The position numbers and the translations under genes are program-made. A DNA stretch of 64,000 nucleotides from contig NZ_QHLY01000012.1 of the NCBI RefSeq assembly GCF_003185895.1, positions 1,488,001-1,552,000 of the forward strand, read 5' to 3'. The DNA is from Cryobacterium arcticum (GTDB taxonomy: Bacteria; Actinomycetota; Actinomycetes; Actinomycetales; Microbacteriaceae). Positions 34,825 through 43,892 of the stretch are shown piece by piece (position 1 is the first letter of the stretch; each line of letters starts with the position of its first letter). The notes under the pieces were generated by a model, which was given only the letters and a program-made list of their open reading frames with translations, was not told the DNA's origin and ran no database searches.

Positions 34825-35286
34825 TTACGCGGCAGCGGCAGCGAGGTCGCCGAGCACGGCGCGCACCTCGTCGGCGGTGTCGGCCACGGCCAGGCGCTTC
34901 ATCGCGGGGCCGTCGGAGAGCACGCCGGCCAGGGCCCGCATCACCTGCAGGTGTGCGTCGTGGTCCTTGGCGGCCAGGCCGATCACGAGGGTGACGGGGT
35001 CGTTGGCCTTGTTGCCGAACTCCACCGGGGTGGCCAGGCTAACCCAGCTGAGTCCACCGGTGAGAACCGCGGGCGACGGGCGAGAGTGCGCGAGGGCGAC
35101 GCCCGGGGCGATGACGATGTAGGGGCCGTGCTTCTCGACGGCGTCGATCATCTCGTCGGTGTAGGCATCCGTGGTGGCTCCACCGGCCACGAGTCCCGCG
35201 CCCGCGAGACGGATGGCGGCCCGCCAGTCGGCGGCCTCCGCTCGGGTCTCGATCGACGAGAGGGCTTCGGCCAGGTTCAGTGCCAC
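34825..35286 (-). CDS. PTS IIA component (fructose/mannitol/ascorbate type)
   Basis: 153-aa IIA of the EIIA-2 fold. IVIAPGVALAHSRPSPAVLT carries the phosphorylated His, followed by LVIGLAAKDHDAHLQVMRAL, where a second His helps catalysis. It receives phosphate from HPr. First of the three PTS genes, 251 bp downstream of the ROK regulator gene; that gap contains TTTTGTCTACAAGTGCACC and CCAAAGTA, resembling the motif in the ROK/transketolase gap. Confidence 0.95.
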   Translation of the reverse strand: MALNLAEALSSIETRAEAADWRAAIRLAGAGLVAGGATTDAYTDEMIDAVEKHGPYIVIAPGVALAHSRPSPAVLTGGLSWVSLATPVEFGNKANDPVTLVIGLAAKDHDAHLQVMRALAGVLSDGPAMKRLAVADTADEVRAVLGDLAAAAA

Positions 35287-35537
35287 GAATGAACTCCTTT
35301 GTTGTTTCGGTGCAGTCGGCCCGCGAGGGCGACTGGCTTGACTGTATAAGCCTAAGCGACCTTTTGTCTACAAGTGCACCAAAGTAAATTCGGAGGGGTC
35401 GCCGGGTCGCCGACCGCGGGCGCACCAAACCGGTCGGCCGGGAGTGCCGCCGTTGGGCAAAGCCGAGCTGAGCCGGTAGCCAGCCGCGCAGGATCAGGCA
35501 AGGCCGTGTCGGTCGTGGCAGACCGCGCCGATTCGGC

Positions 35538-36722
35538 TCAGGCCGGCTGCGTGTGCAGCGAGACGCCGAGGCCGCCGCCGCGGGTGAGCCGGCTGATGCG
35601 GTCGGCCTCGAAGAGGGCGTCCTGCGCGATGAGCGAGGCTCCGGTGACGCCGGCGATGTGGCCGAGCCGGGACTTCTCCACCACGAGGCCCTGCAGGGCG
35701 AAGTCGCGGGCGCCGGCGAAGATCGCCTCGCGGATGGCGCCGAGGAACGGTTCGCCGGCCTGGGCCAAGTTGCCGCCGACCACGACGGCCTGCGGGTTGA
35801 GCAGCCCCACCACGTGGGCCAGGCTCTGGCCGATCTCGGTGCCGGTCTCGGCGAGCAGGCGCAGCACGGCGGCGTCGCCGTCGTTGGCCAGGCCCACGAT
35901 GTCGCTGCTGGTGCGCACCCGGCGGCCCAGCGTGAGTAGTTCGCTGCGGATGACCGCGCCGCTGGCGATCGACTCCAGCCGCACGGTGCGCTCCCCGCCG
36001 GCGCGCACGGCACTGAGCTCGCCAGCGCCGCCACGGGAGCCGTGGTAGATCGAGCCGTCGAGCACGAACGCCAGGCCCACGCCGATGCCGGCCTTGAGCA
36101 CCACGACGTCGCGGTACTCGGTCCAGCCGCGGCGGGCCTCGGCGAGCGCCATGATGTTCACGTCCCGGTCCACGGCGAAGACGGCGTGGTCGTAGCGGCC
36201 GGCGAAGTAGTCCTTCACGAGCACGTCGTTCCACTGGGTGTCCACCTGCGGGCTGGCCAGCCGCCCGGTGACGAAGTCGACCGGGCCGGGCACACCCACG
36301 CCGATGCCCACCACGTCTGCGCGGGTCTTGCCGAGCCGGTCGAGCATGTGGTCGAACACCTGGCCGGCCCACTCGAAGATCTCGGCGGGCCCCTCGCTCA
36401 GGCCGATGTCGGCCTCGTCTTCGCTGAGGATGGTGGAGACCAGGTCGGTGATGGCCAGACGGGTGTGCGAACCGCCGATGTCCACGGCCAGCAGAAGGCC
36501 GGCATCCGGATTCACGGCGAATTCTTCGGGCGGGCGGCCGCCGCGGGAGTCGAGCTGCCCCACGCTCATCACGATGGAGGCGTGGAGCAGTTCGTCGAGC
36601 CGGCGGGCCAGGGTGATGCGCGACCAGCCGAGCTGCTCGATGAGGTCGGTGCGGGTGGTGGCACGGCCGGAGCGGATGAGGTCAAGCACCACACCCGAGC
36701 CGGTGGACAGAGCGTGTGCCAT
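35538..36722 (-). CDS. ROK-family transcriptional regulator
   Basis: 394-aa regulator. The N-terminal winged HTH reads LDLIRSGRATTRTDLIEQLG and WSRITLARRLDELLHASIV; the ROK domain has LLLAVDIGGSHTRLAITDL, the GIGVGVPGPVDFVTGRL loop and a GRGGAGE-like site (YHGSRGGAGELSAV). The zinc-binding cysteines of sugar-kinase members are missing, as in non-catalytic regulators. Its gene is divergent from transketolase and upstream of the PTS genes, so it probably controls both arms with a sugar or sugar phosphate as effector. Confidence 0.93.
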   Translation of the reverse strand: MAHALSTGSGVVLDLIRSGRATTRTDLIEQLGWSRITLARRLDELLHASIVMSVGQLDSRGGRPPEEFAVNPDAGLLLAVDIGGSHTRLAITDLVSTILSEDEADIGLSEGPAEIFEWAGQVFDHMLDRLGKTRADVVGIGVGVPGPVDFVTGRLASPQVDTQWNDVLVKDYFAGRYDHAVFAVDRDVNIMALAEARRGWTEYRDVVVLKAGIGVGLAFVLDGSIYHGSRGGAGELSAVRAGGERTVRLESIASGAVIRSELLTLGRRVRTSSDIVGLANDGDAAVLRLLAETGTEIGQSLAHVVGLLNPQAVVVGGNLAQAGEPFLGAIREAIFAGARDFALQGLVVEKSRLGHIAGVTGASLIAQDALFEADRISRLTRGGGLGVSLHTQPA

Positions 36723-36780
36723 GGGATTCCCATCCTTCGAACGCATCCGCCCGGCCTGCGGGTGGTGCCGAACCAACTGT

Positions 36781-36810
36781 TTGACTTAAGTACATTTGTA
36801 TACCAAAGTA
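36781..36810. promoter_or_regulatory. Probable operator/promoter between the ROK and transketolase genes
   Basis: The 94-bp divergent gap is AT-rich here and contains TTGACT (36781) and the dyad TTTGTATACCAAA (36795-36807). The half-site CCAAAGTA recurs in the gap before the PTS IIA gene near 35379, together with a TTTTGT element. Shared half-sites fit one regulator acting at both promoters. The exact -10 positions are unclear. Confidence 0.55.
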
Positions 36811-36816
36811 TCTCGC

Positions 36817-38898
36817 ATGGCTACCGAAACGAAGAAGTTCCCGTCACAGACGACGTCCGCCGCACTCGACGCCCGCGCCGTCGCAAGCGCCCAGGCCCTC
36901 GCCGCACACGTGGTGCAGGCCAAGGGACATGGGCACGGCGGCACCGCCATGGCATTGGCACCAGTGTCCCACGTGTTGTTCTCCCGAGTGCTGCGGCACT
37001 CCCCCGCCCACCCCGACTGGCCCGCCCGCGACCGCTTCGTTCTTTCGGCCGGTCACGCTAGCCTTTTGCTCTACACCCAGCTATTCCTCACCGGCTACGG
37101 CCTCACGCTCGACGACCTCGCCAAGAGCCGCACCCTGGGCTCCAAGACGCCCGGGCACCCCGAGGTGCACCACACCGTGGGCGTGGAGATGAGCACCGGC
37201 CCACTCGGCCAGGGCGTCGCCTCCGCGGTGGGCATGGCCATGGCCGCCCGGCACGAGAGCGCCGTGTTCACCCCCGGCTCCGCCCTGCTCGACCACACCA
37301 CCTGGGTGCTCGCCGGCGACGGCTGCCTGCAGGAAGGTGTCTCCGGTGAGGCGAGCAGCCTGGCCGGCACCCTCGGCCTCGACAACCTCGTGCTGATCTG
37401 GGACGACAACGGCATCACCATCGACTCCGGCACCGACGAGACCTTCAGCGAAGACGTGCGCGCCCGGTACCGGGCTTACGGATGGCGGGTGCTCGAGATC
37501 GACACCCCCACCGACCTCGACGCCCTCGAGGCCACCCTGCGCGAGGCCGCCGAACGCACCGGCCGGCCCACCCTGGTGGCCCTCCGCACTGTGATCGGCG
37601 CCCCCTCGGCCAAGTTCGGTGGCACCTCCGCCGCACACTCCGGCGGCTTCGGCGCCGACGAGCTCGCCCTGGTGAAGACCACGCTGGGCTTCGCCCCCGA
37701 CGCACCCCTGCCCGACCTCGTCTCCCCCGAGACCCTCGAGCACACCCGCGGCGCCCTGGCCCACGGCGAACGGATGCACACCGACTGGGAGGCCGACCTC
37801 GCCGCCTGGGCCACCCGGGAGCCCGGGGCCGCCACCCGCTGGCGGGCCTTCCGCGGCGGCGAGGTCGACACCGCCGCCCTCGACACCGTGAAGCTCGGCG
37901 GTCCCGGCGACCTCATCGCCACCCGCAAGACCAACGGCGCCGTGCTCCGCGCTCTGCAGGGCTCGGCTCCCCTCTGGGGCGGCTCGGCCGACCTGGCCGG
38001 CTCCACCACCGTGGAGGTCGACGGCGCCCGCTTCTCCGCCGCCAACCCGGCCGGCGAGTTCATCCGCTTCGGCATCCGCGAACACGCCATGGCCGCCATC
38101 CTCAACGGCATCGCCCTGCAGGGCCCGTGGCGCCCGTTCGCCTCCACCTACCTGGTGTTCAGCGACTACATGCGCCCGAGCATCCGCCTCGGCGCGCTGA
38201 TGGGCCTCGGCGCGGTCTACGTGTACACCCACGACTCCGTCGCCGTCGGCGAAGACGGCCCCACCCACCAGCCGGTCGAGCAGATCGCATCGCTCCGCAC
38301 CGTCCCCGGCCTGGACGTCGTGCGCCCCGCCGACTCCGTGGAAGTCGTCGCCGCCTGGCGCCGCATCCTCGCCTCCCCCGACCGCCCGGTCGCGCTCATC
38401 CTCAGCCGGCAGGACCTGCCCGTGCTGGAAAGCACCGACACCACGGTCGCCGGGGTGACCGCCGGCGGCTACGTGCGCTGGCAGCACGGCGACGGCAGCG
38501 ACCTGGCAATCCTCGCCACCGGCAGCGAGGTGCACCTCGCCATCGACGCCGCCACCCGGCTCGCAGGGCAGGGCATCAACGCCCGCGTGGTCTCGATGCC
38601 CTGCGTCGAGTGGTTCGCCGAGCAAACCGCCGACTACCGCGAGTCCGTGCTGCCCGCCGCCCTCCGCGCCCGGGTGGCCGTCGAGGCCGGTCGCGGTGAC
38701 GCCTGGTACCACTGGGTGGGCCTGGACGGCCAAGTGGTCTCGGTGGAGGAGTTCGGCGAGTCCGGCAGCGGCCCGGAGGTGCTCCGTCTCCGCGGCATCC
38801 ACCTCGACGCGGTCCTCGCCGCCGCCCACACCACCCTCGCCACCGCCGCCGGCACCCCCGCCGCAACCCACGGCACCCCCGAACTCGTCACCAACTAA
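36817..38898 (+). CDS. Transketolase
   Basis: 693-aa full-length enzyme moving two-carbon units between sugar phosphates, with thiamine diphosphate. Signature residues: [40 protein letters not shown], the cofactor motif [20 protein letters not shown] ending in DDNG, and [20 protein letters not shown] in the second domain. The ATG at 36817 is preferred to an upstream TTG 21 bp earlier. In this locus it is the first gene of a rightward unit with deoC, divergent from ROK, so it is probably a catabolic copy rather than the housekeeping one. Confidence 0.94.
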   Translation: MATETKKFPSQTTSAALDARAVASAQALAAHVVQAKGHGHGGTAMALAPVSHVLFSRVLRHSPAHPDWPARDRFVLSAGHASLLLYTQLFLTGYGLTLDDLAKSRTLGSKTPGHPEVHHTVGVEMSTGPLGQGVASAVGMAMAARHESAVFTPGSALLDHTTWVLAGDGCLQEGVSGEASSLAGTLGLDNLVLIWDDNGITIDSGTDETFSEDVRARYRAYGWRVLEIDTPTDLDALEATLREAAERTGRPTLVALRTVIGAPSAKFGGTSAAHSGGFGADELALVKTTLGFAPDAPLPDLVSPETLEHTRGALAHGERMHTDWEADLAAWATREPGAATRWRAFRGGEVDTAALDTVKLGGPGDLIATRKTNGAVLRALQGSAPLWGGSADLAGSTTVEVDGARFSAANPAGEFIRFGIREHAMAAILNGIALQGPWRPFASTYLVFSDYMRPSIRLGALMGLGAVYVYTHDSVAVGEDGPTHQPVEQIASLRTVPGLDVVRPADSVEVVAAWRRILASPDRPVALILSRQDLPVLESTDTTVAGVTAGGYVRWQHGDGSDLAILATGSEVHLAIDAATRLAGQGINARVVSMPCVEWFAEQTADYRESVLPAALRARVAVEAGRGDAWYHWVGLDGQVVSVEEFGESGSGPEVLRLRGIHLDAVLAAAHTTLATAAGTPAATHGTPELVTN

Positions 38899-38909
38899 GG
38901 ACGCATCCC

Positions 38910-39605
38910 ATGACTTCCCTCTCCCCCGACGCCGCCAGCATTGCCCGCATGATCGACCACACCCTGCTCAAGCCCGAGGCCACCGCCGCCGACGTGACCG
39001 CCCTCATCGCCGAGGCCATTGAGCTGGGCACCTACTCGGTCTGCGTGTCCCCCTCGATGCTGCCGCTCACCATCCCCGCCGGCGCCGACCTCAAGGTCGC
39101 GGTCGTCTGCGGCTTCCCCAGCGGCAAGCACCACAGCAGCATCAAGGCCGCCGAGGCCGCCCTCGCCATCGCCCAGGGAGCCGACGAGATCGACATGGTC
39201 ATCGACGTCGGCGCCGCCAAGGCCGGTCGCTTCGCCGACGTGCAGGCCGACATCGCCGCCGTGCGCGCCAGCCTCCCCGCCCCGAGGGTGCTCAAGGTGA
39301 TCATCGAGTCCGCGGCGCTGACGGATGCCGAGATCGTCGCCGTCTGCAACGCCGCCGTAGCCGCGGGCACCGACTTCGTCAAGACCTCCACCGGCTTCCA
39401 CCCTGCCGGCGGCGCGACCGTGCACGCCGTGCGCCTGATGAAGCAGACCGTGGGCGACCGGGCCCAGGTGAAGGCGTCAGGAGGGGTGCGAAGCTTCGAC
39501 GACGCCGTTGCCATGATCGCCGCGGGCGCCACCCGTCTCGGCATCTCGGGCAGCGCCGCGCTGATCTCTGGCGCCACTTCAGCCGGAGCTTCCAGTAGTT
39601 ACTAG
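38910..39605 (+). CDS. deoC: Deoxyribose-phosphate aldolase
   Basis: 231-aa class I aldolase cleaving 2-deoxyribose 5-phosphate to acetaldehyde and glyceraldehyde 3-phosphate. [39 protein letters not shown], the Schiff-base Lys in [16 protein letters not shown] and the second Lys in [13 protein letters not shown] are all present. It starts 11 bp after the transketolase stop, with AAGGACG upstream, so it is co-transcribed. Last ordinary-looking gene before the low-GC island. Confidence 0.95.
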   Translation: MTSLSPDAASIARMIDHTLLKPEATAADVTALIAEAIELGTYSVCVSPSMLPLTIPAGADLKVAVVCGFPSGKHHSSIKAAEAALAIAQGADEIDMVIDVGAAKAGRFADVQADIAAVRASLPAPRVLKVIIESAALTDAEIVAVCNAAVAAGTDFVKTSTGFHPAGGATVHAVRLMKQTVGDRAQVKASGGVRSFDDAVAMIAAGATRLGISGSAALISGATSAGASSSY

Positions 39606-40541
39606 CTCAATCGACGCCGGTCGAACCGACCAAGCAAGGCGCCACGGCGCGATTCGCATAGCCCTACTAGCGATGCCTATGTCGCTTTGGACTAACCGGG
39701 CTCGCACCAGAAGCCGGTCCCACGTCGCGGAACCACCCTAGGTCAGCCACCTGTCCGATAGCGCAAGGCGTGCTCATCCATCCATCTTGGTATCGCGAGC
39801 GTGTGGACAGCCTCTTTGCCCGAAACCCAACGAGCGACCGCGCAGCTGCGAGTACCGAGGCCTAGACAGCAAGAGGGCCCCAGCCTCTGATTTCTGCGAG
39901 ATGGACACGAAAGCGAGCCCGCTGGCTGATAGCTGTGTGATCTCGAACCCGAGAGCGAATTCACTGCACCGATCGAGAACTTCGGAGAGTTTGCCCACAA
40001 TACGGCCGGTCTCAAAAGGCAATGGAAATATAACGACGGTTAGGGACACCTGTTCCAAGATGGGTTAGGGACACCTCTTCCAAGATGACTGAGCCGCCTG
40101 CGAGTGTTGCGCCGTAGTCGCCGGCGCCCCGAGGCTCGCGCGTTGGTCGAGGCTAGCGTTCGCGGGCAGCCCGACACGCTCCGCGGGACACACGGCCGAG
40201 CCTTAGGCGGACCCACTGTTAGCGCGCTCACATGCGGCGAGCGCCAGCCACGCCCGTTCGCCCACCGCGACGTGACGCACGCCGATACTGAACACTTTCA
40301 CAATGTCAGCCCTGTCTTGGCCGGCCTCACACCGCTGATCAGAATCCGTACCCGAACCTCGCCAGCTCCGGGTTCGGCCACGTTCCAGTTAATGAGCTTA
40401 AGCCCCGACGGGTCACCGGTTCGGCTATACACAATGGAATTGACGTCAGTGGTATCGCAGCCACCGCTGGAATGGTTCCCATCGAAAGGACTCGGAGGGC
40501 CGCTGAAAGCGCCCGTTCAGTGGCCTGTGTCTCCCGAATTC
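39606..40541. other. Gene-poor island border, 936 bp
   Basis: GC content falls abruptly after deoC and no convincing gene is present. A possible leftward ORF at about 39774-40058 (TTG start; LTVVIFPLPFETGRIVGKLS, then SASGLAFVSISQKS) has protein-like composition but no start signal and no known relative, and begins inside the 25-bp tandem repeat. The rest looks like decayed sequence. Probably the left edge of the accessory island. Confidence 0.6.
40038..40087. repeat. 25-bp tandem repeat, IS-end-like
   Basis: Two adjacent 25-bp copies (40038-40062 and 40063-40087) with one mismatch contain TTAGGGACACCTGTTCCAAG and TTAGGGACACCTCTTCCAAG. Short tandem end repeats of this form are typical of IS21-like elements, but no transposase gene or second end was seen, so this is at most an insertion remnant. 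Confidence 0.7.
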
Positions 40542-41303
40542 CTAGCTTTGGCGCGCTTCAGCTTCCGCCCGTTCGATCTCGATTAGGGTCAACGCGCTCG
40601 TTGCCGCTTGGATAGAGCCGCGAATTTCATCCGCAGATCGGATAGGAGATATCGCGTGTGCCAACGACTCTCCGGGTTTCAGGAAACGGGCGATCCCCTC
40701 CATGAACGGAGGAAATTCATCAGCGACGCACGAAACTGTCAGCATCTGTTCGAAGAGTTTGGAGTGGCGTGGCGCATCAAGTTTGGTTGACCACCAAATC
40801 GACGCGCTGAGACCCCAGCAGCGATCTTCTCCATGAAAACCGCTGAAATCAAAGGGAGTACCCGGAGCAGTGGGAATTCCGAGTATCTCGTTAGGACGAA
40901 GCACGCTCTTTGTCCCCCGAATCGCAAGCCATGATCCCGAAATGCGCGGGTCTGAGTCCTTTTCCTCGACGGCTTGGAAAGGTATGAAATCCGCCTTATC
41001 TGAATTGAGAAAGATCTTGGCCTCAATCCGTATGTCTTTTGCAACATCAAGACCCACATTCTTGAAAACCATGTAGCCCTGATTGTCAATCGTCCCCAGC
41101 CAGCGCACGTCCACACGCTCTATCTGCCTCAATTCGACTTCTTTGCCACGACGGCTTGCCTCCTCGGAGATCTTGTTCGCAGATTCCGCCAGCCGATTGG
41201 CACGCCCGGCGTTCCTAATGGACGCGATCGCGACTATCAAAGCAATGAGCGCTACCCCGCTACTTACCCACGTCGCGATGTCTCCTAGTTTCAAGCCTTC
41301 CAA
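40542..41303 (-). CDS. Hypothetical single-pass membrane protein, 253 aa
   Basis: N-terminal transmembrane helix (about residues 9-29, IATWVSSGVALIALIVAIAS), a short coiled region with ISEEASRRGKEVELRQIERV, then a beta-rich cytoplasmic domain (WLGTIDNQGYMVFKNVGLDV). Such TM plus coil plus beta proteins are frequent in defence islands and variable regions. Divergent from the DUF900 gene but 482 bp away. No family recognised; codon use is AT-richer than the flanking chromosome. Confidence 0.65.
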   Translation of the reverse strand: MEGLKLGDIATWVSSGVALIALIVAIASIRNAGRANRLAESANKISEEASRRGKEVELRQIERVDVRWLGTIDNQGYMVFKNVGLDVAKDIRIEAKIFLNSDKADFIPFQAVEEKDSDPRISGSWLAIRGTKSVLRPNEILGIPTAPGTPFDFSGFHGEDRCWGLSASIWWSTKLDAPRHSKLFEQMLTVSCVADEFPPFMEGIARFLKPGESLAHAISPIRSADEIRGSIQAATSALTLIEIERAEAEARQS

Positions 41304-41785
41304 TCAGTCCCCCTTGTTTCTGAGTGATTTGCATATTTGATGTAGTCGCCGCATTCTGCGGGTGTATTCCTCGTCGATCTGCTCTATGCCGCGCTGGACC
41401 TCATAGGGAGGCTGCCATGAACCCCGCGATTCCCGTCAGCCAAGACCCGTCCAACATTCCAGGGGTGGATGCCGCAATGCGCGCGAGGGGCGCAAGCTGA
41501 GGGGGATCCTGCAAGTTCGCTGGCAGAGGTCATTGCCCTAACGGTATTGGTACGTTCGACGCCCATTTGACCACAGCCACCCCCAATGTGAGGGTTGATG
41601 TCCACCGGAGCACATCGACGAGTCCGTGGAGTGTGTGCTCATCGGCGCGATCTCGTATTCGGTTAGCCACGGATCCTTAGCGGCCGTCGGTACGGCATTC
41701 GGCGGCTTCGCAGAGCGGTATCTTCGGGTATGACCGTTCGACTATCGCCAAGATCTCCGTCTACTGCTCGACCGAGTGCGTCGAT
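41304..41785. other. Non-coding gap, 482 bp
   Basis: No open frame here has protein-like composition or a ribosome site. It lies between the divergent membrane-protein and DUF900 genes and probably holds both promoters plus decayed sequence. No repeat or RNA gene seen. Confidence 0.5.
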
Positions 41786-43537
41786 ATGAGCGTCCTCGCG
41801 CAACTGGAAGCACACTTGGGGGATCGCTCCTCCCGAGAGAAGTTCCGACGCGACGTCGTAGTGAATTCTGATGGCTATGCTGACGACAGCGCCAGTAGAT
41901 TTCTCTTGGAGCTCCTCAGGTCAGGCCTGACGATCGCTCAGTATGCGGTTCAATCTTCTAAACGCCCTAACGCCAGTCGAGCAAAGATGCATTTTGGATT
42001 CTTGATTGAGGAGCTCTGGGACCAACCCGCAGCATGTGAAGCGCAACCTGAATCGCTCTTCGGATGGCTGGAACAGTCGTTTGTAACAGTCAGCGCTTTC
42101 GTTGATACGAATGGACGCGACGATAATACGACACGGGGTCACTCTCCGCGCGTAGAGACCACAAGGGAGATCGCTGCAGATCTGGCGGCCCTAAAAAAAG
42201 TGGTCGCCCCCAGTCGGCTGTCGGACCTGGACCGGCTTTCGCGATCGATCAGCGATACGTCCATGTATCACTCGGTGGACGAGGCAAGCCGCGCCCAACG
42301 CGTTTGGACTGTCCTCGAGGTATTAGCCGCAAGCGCGGAGACCTTAGCCGGGGGCTCCATTCGGTTGACTTCCACGCTGGAGATCGAAGCCTTCGAATTG
42401 CGGGTCGAGCGACCGTTTCAAACACTCCTCAGCGATCGTTCAGCGCGTCGAGCCGAGGGCGAGACCACGGTCGAGCCACAGGATCGCTATGTTGCCCATA
42501 GCGAACAAACGCCCCGCCAGGAACTGATCGCGGACGTTGACGAAGGGCCTGCGTTATATACGGTTTGGTACGGGACTAACCGAGAGCCAAAGAATCCAGC
42601 CGACGAGTCTTTAGGCTTCCTGAACGAGCGGGACAAATCGGGCACGGTGCACTACGGCACGTGCAGCGTAAACATTCCCCGCTCACACAAGTTCGGATCT
42701 CTAGGCTACAAGCTAGCCTTCCTGCTCCCCAAGAAATTTTGGAACGGGCCACTTTCGATTGAGTCCCGAACCCCCCTCGGCTCAAACGATGATTTTCTGG
42801 GATCCATACGCGAGGCGCTCGAAAAGCGGAATGCCAACGAACGCTCTGTCTTGGTCTACGTGCACGGGTACAACACAACATTCGACAAAGCCGCAATAAG
42901 GGCCGCCCAAATCGGATACGACCTGAAGGTCCAGGGGCTGACCGCGTTTTACAGTTGGCCGTCTAAAGGTCAACTCCTCGGATACGATGCTGACAAGGAT
43001 CGAGCCGAAGCCAGTGAAGTTCAGTTTGCACAGTTTCTGGAGGATTTGGCTGCGAAGACCGATGCGTCCCGGGTTGACCTTATAGTCCATTCGATGGGCA
43101 ATCGCCTCGTGGCGCGATCGACGGCTCATTTCGCCGCAGCGCTGACCAAGAGAGGCATCAAATTGGGGTCAATCATCCTCGCCGCTGCTGACATGGATGT
43201 AGATGTCTTCCGGTCACTCGCCGCCGTCTACCCCTCCATCTCGAAGAACACATCCATGTACGTCTCCGAACGGGATCGCGCGCTTGCTTTGGCAAAGTCA
43301 CTGCAAGATTCAGACCGAGCAGGCTTCACCCCACCAATAACGATCCTCTCCGGCATTGACACTATTGAGGCAACGGGGTTCGACCTGTCTTTGTTGGGAC
43401 ACAAATATTACGCGGAGGCCGGCCCAGTTCTCTACGACATGAGATCTGTCCTCGACCAGAACCATGACCCCTCCTGCAGACTGCGGTTAGAAGAGCGAAA
43501 GAGTGGGAAAGAGACTTACTGGGCGATCAGGCCGTAG
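41786..43537 (+). CDS. DUF900-type alpha/beta hydrolase with N-terminal helical domain
   Basis: 583-aa protein. Residues 1-240 are mostly helical and unrecognised. The C-terminal part is a DUF900 hydrolase: YTVWYGTNREPKNPADES, SVLVYVHGYNTTFDKAAIRA and the nucleophile Ser in VDLIVHSMGNRLVARST, followed by ILAAADMDVDVFRSLAAVYP and a His in LLGHKYY. Cytoplasmic, with no signal peptide. In an island rich in nucleases it could be a lipase-like effector, but this is inference only. Confidence 0.82.
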   Translation: MSVLAQLEAHLGDRSSREKFRRDVVVNSDGYADDSASRFLLELLRSGLTIAQYAVQSSKRPNASRAKMHFGFLIEELWDQPAACEAQPESLFGWLEQSFVTVSAFVDTNGRDDNTTRGHSPRVETTREIAADLAALKKVVAPSRLSDLDRLSRSISDTSMYHSVDEASRAQRVWTVLEVLAASAETLAGGSIRLTSTLEIEAFELRVERPFQTLLSDRSARRAEGETTVEPQDRYVAHSEQTPRQELIADVDEGPALYTVWYGTNREPKNPADESLGFLNERDKSGTVHYGTCSVNIPRSHKFGSLGYKLAFLLPKKFWNGPLSIESRTPLGSNDDFLGSIREALEKRNANERSVLVYVHGYNTTFDKAAIRAAQIGYDLKVQGLTAFYSWPSKGQLLGYDADKDRAEASEVQFAQFLEDLAAKTDASRVDLIVHSMGNRLVARSTAHFAAALTKRGIKLGSIILAAADMDVDVFRSLAAVYPSISKNTSMYVSERDRALALAKSLQDSDRAGFTPPITILSGIDTIEATGFDLSLLGHKYYAEAGPVLYDMRSVLDQNHDPSCRLRLEERKSGKETYWAIRP

Positions 43538-43892
43538 TACGTTCGAAACGTGCCGCGAGGGACACTTGCCATTAAGCAGGAGTGCACTAGTCCATTGGCC
43601 CCGTGCCACCAGCCTGGCGCCGGCTGTTGGCAGAAATTCCCGTACTCGTTTTGGTGGCATGGGAGGCTAGCGTTAACTGGTAGCTCTATCAGAGATTGAC
43701 TTCATCGTCATCGCTGTAGCGAGCAATGCACGGACCTGCGCCGGAAACGCGTCGAAACTCAACGCGGCATTGCGCCGCTGGTTGCTCGTCCTGCTTTCGG
43801 TTGGCATGAACAGTTCACGGGCTTCGGAAGCTAGCCCCTCAAAAAGGCGTGGCCTTGTGGCCGCCTCGCATGAAGAACAAACTGCCGAGCCA
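43538..43892. other. Intergenic gap between convergent genes, 355 bp
   Basis: Lies between the DUF900 gene and the 3' end of the methyltransferase gene. Nothing coding is apparent, and no strong hairpin was picked out by eye. Confidence 0.5.

Noticed and set aside
37081..38871. 596-codon leftward frame opposite transketolase
   Set aside because: Gly/Val/His repetitive composition and no motif; shadow of a well-conserved enzyme.
39774..40058. Leftward 94-codon frame after deoC
   Set aside because: Somewhat protein-like but TTG start inside a tandem repeat, no ribosome site and no relative recognised; left as part of the gap description.
41384..41605. Short leftward frame in the gap before the DUF900 gene
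   Set aside because: No hydrophobic or conserved pattern and no start signal; judged random.
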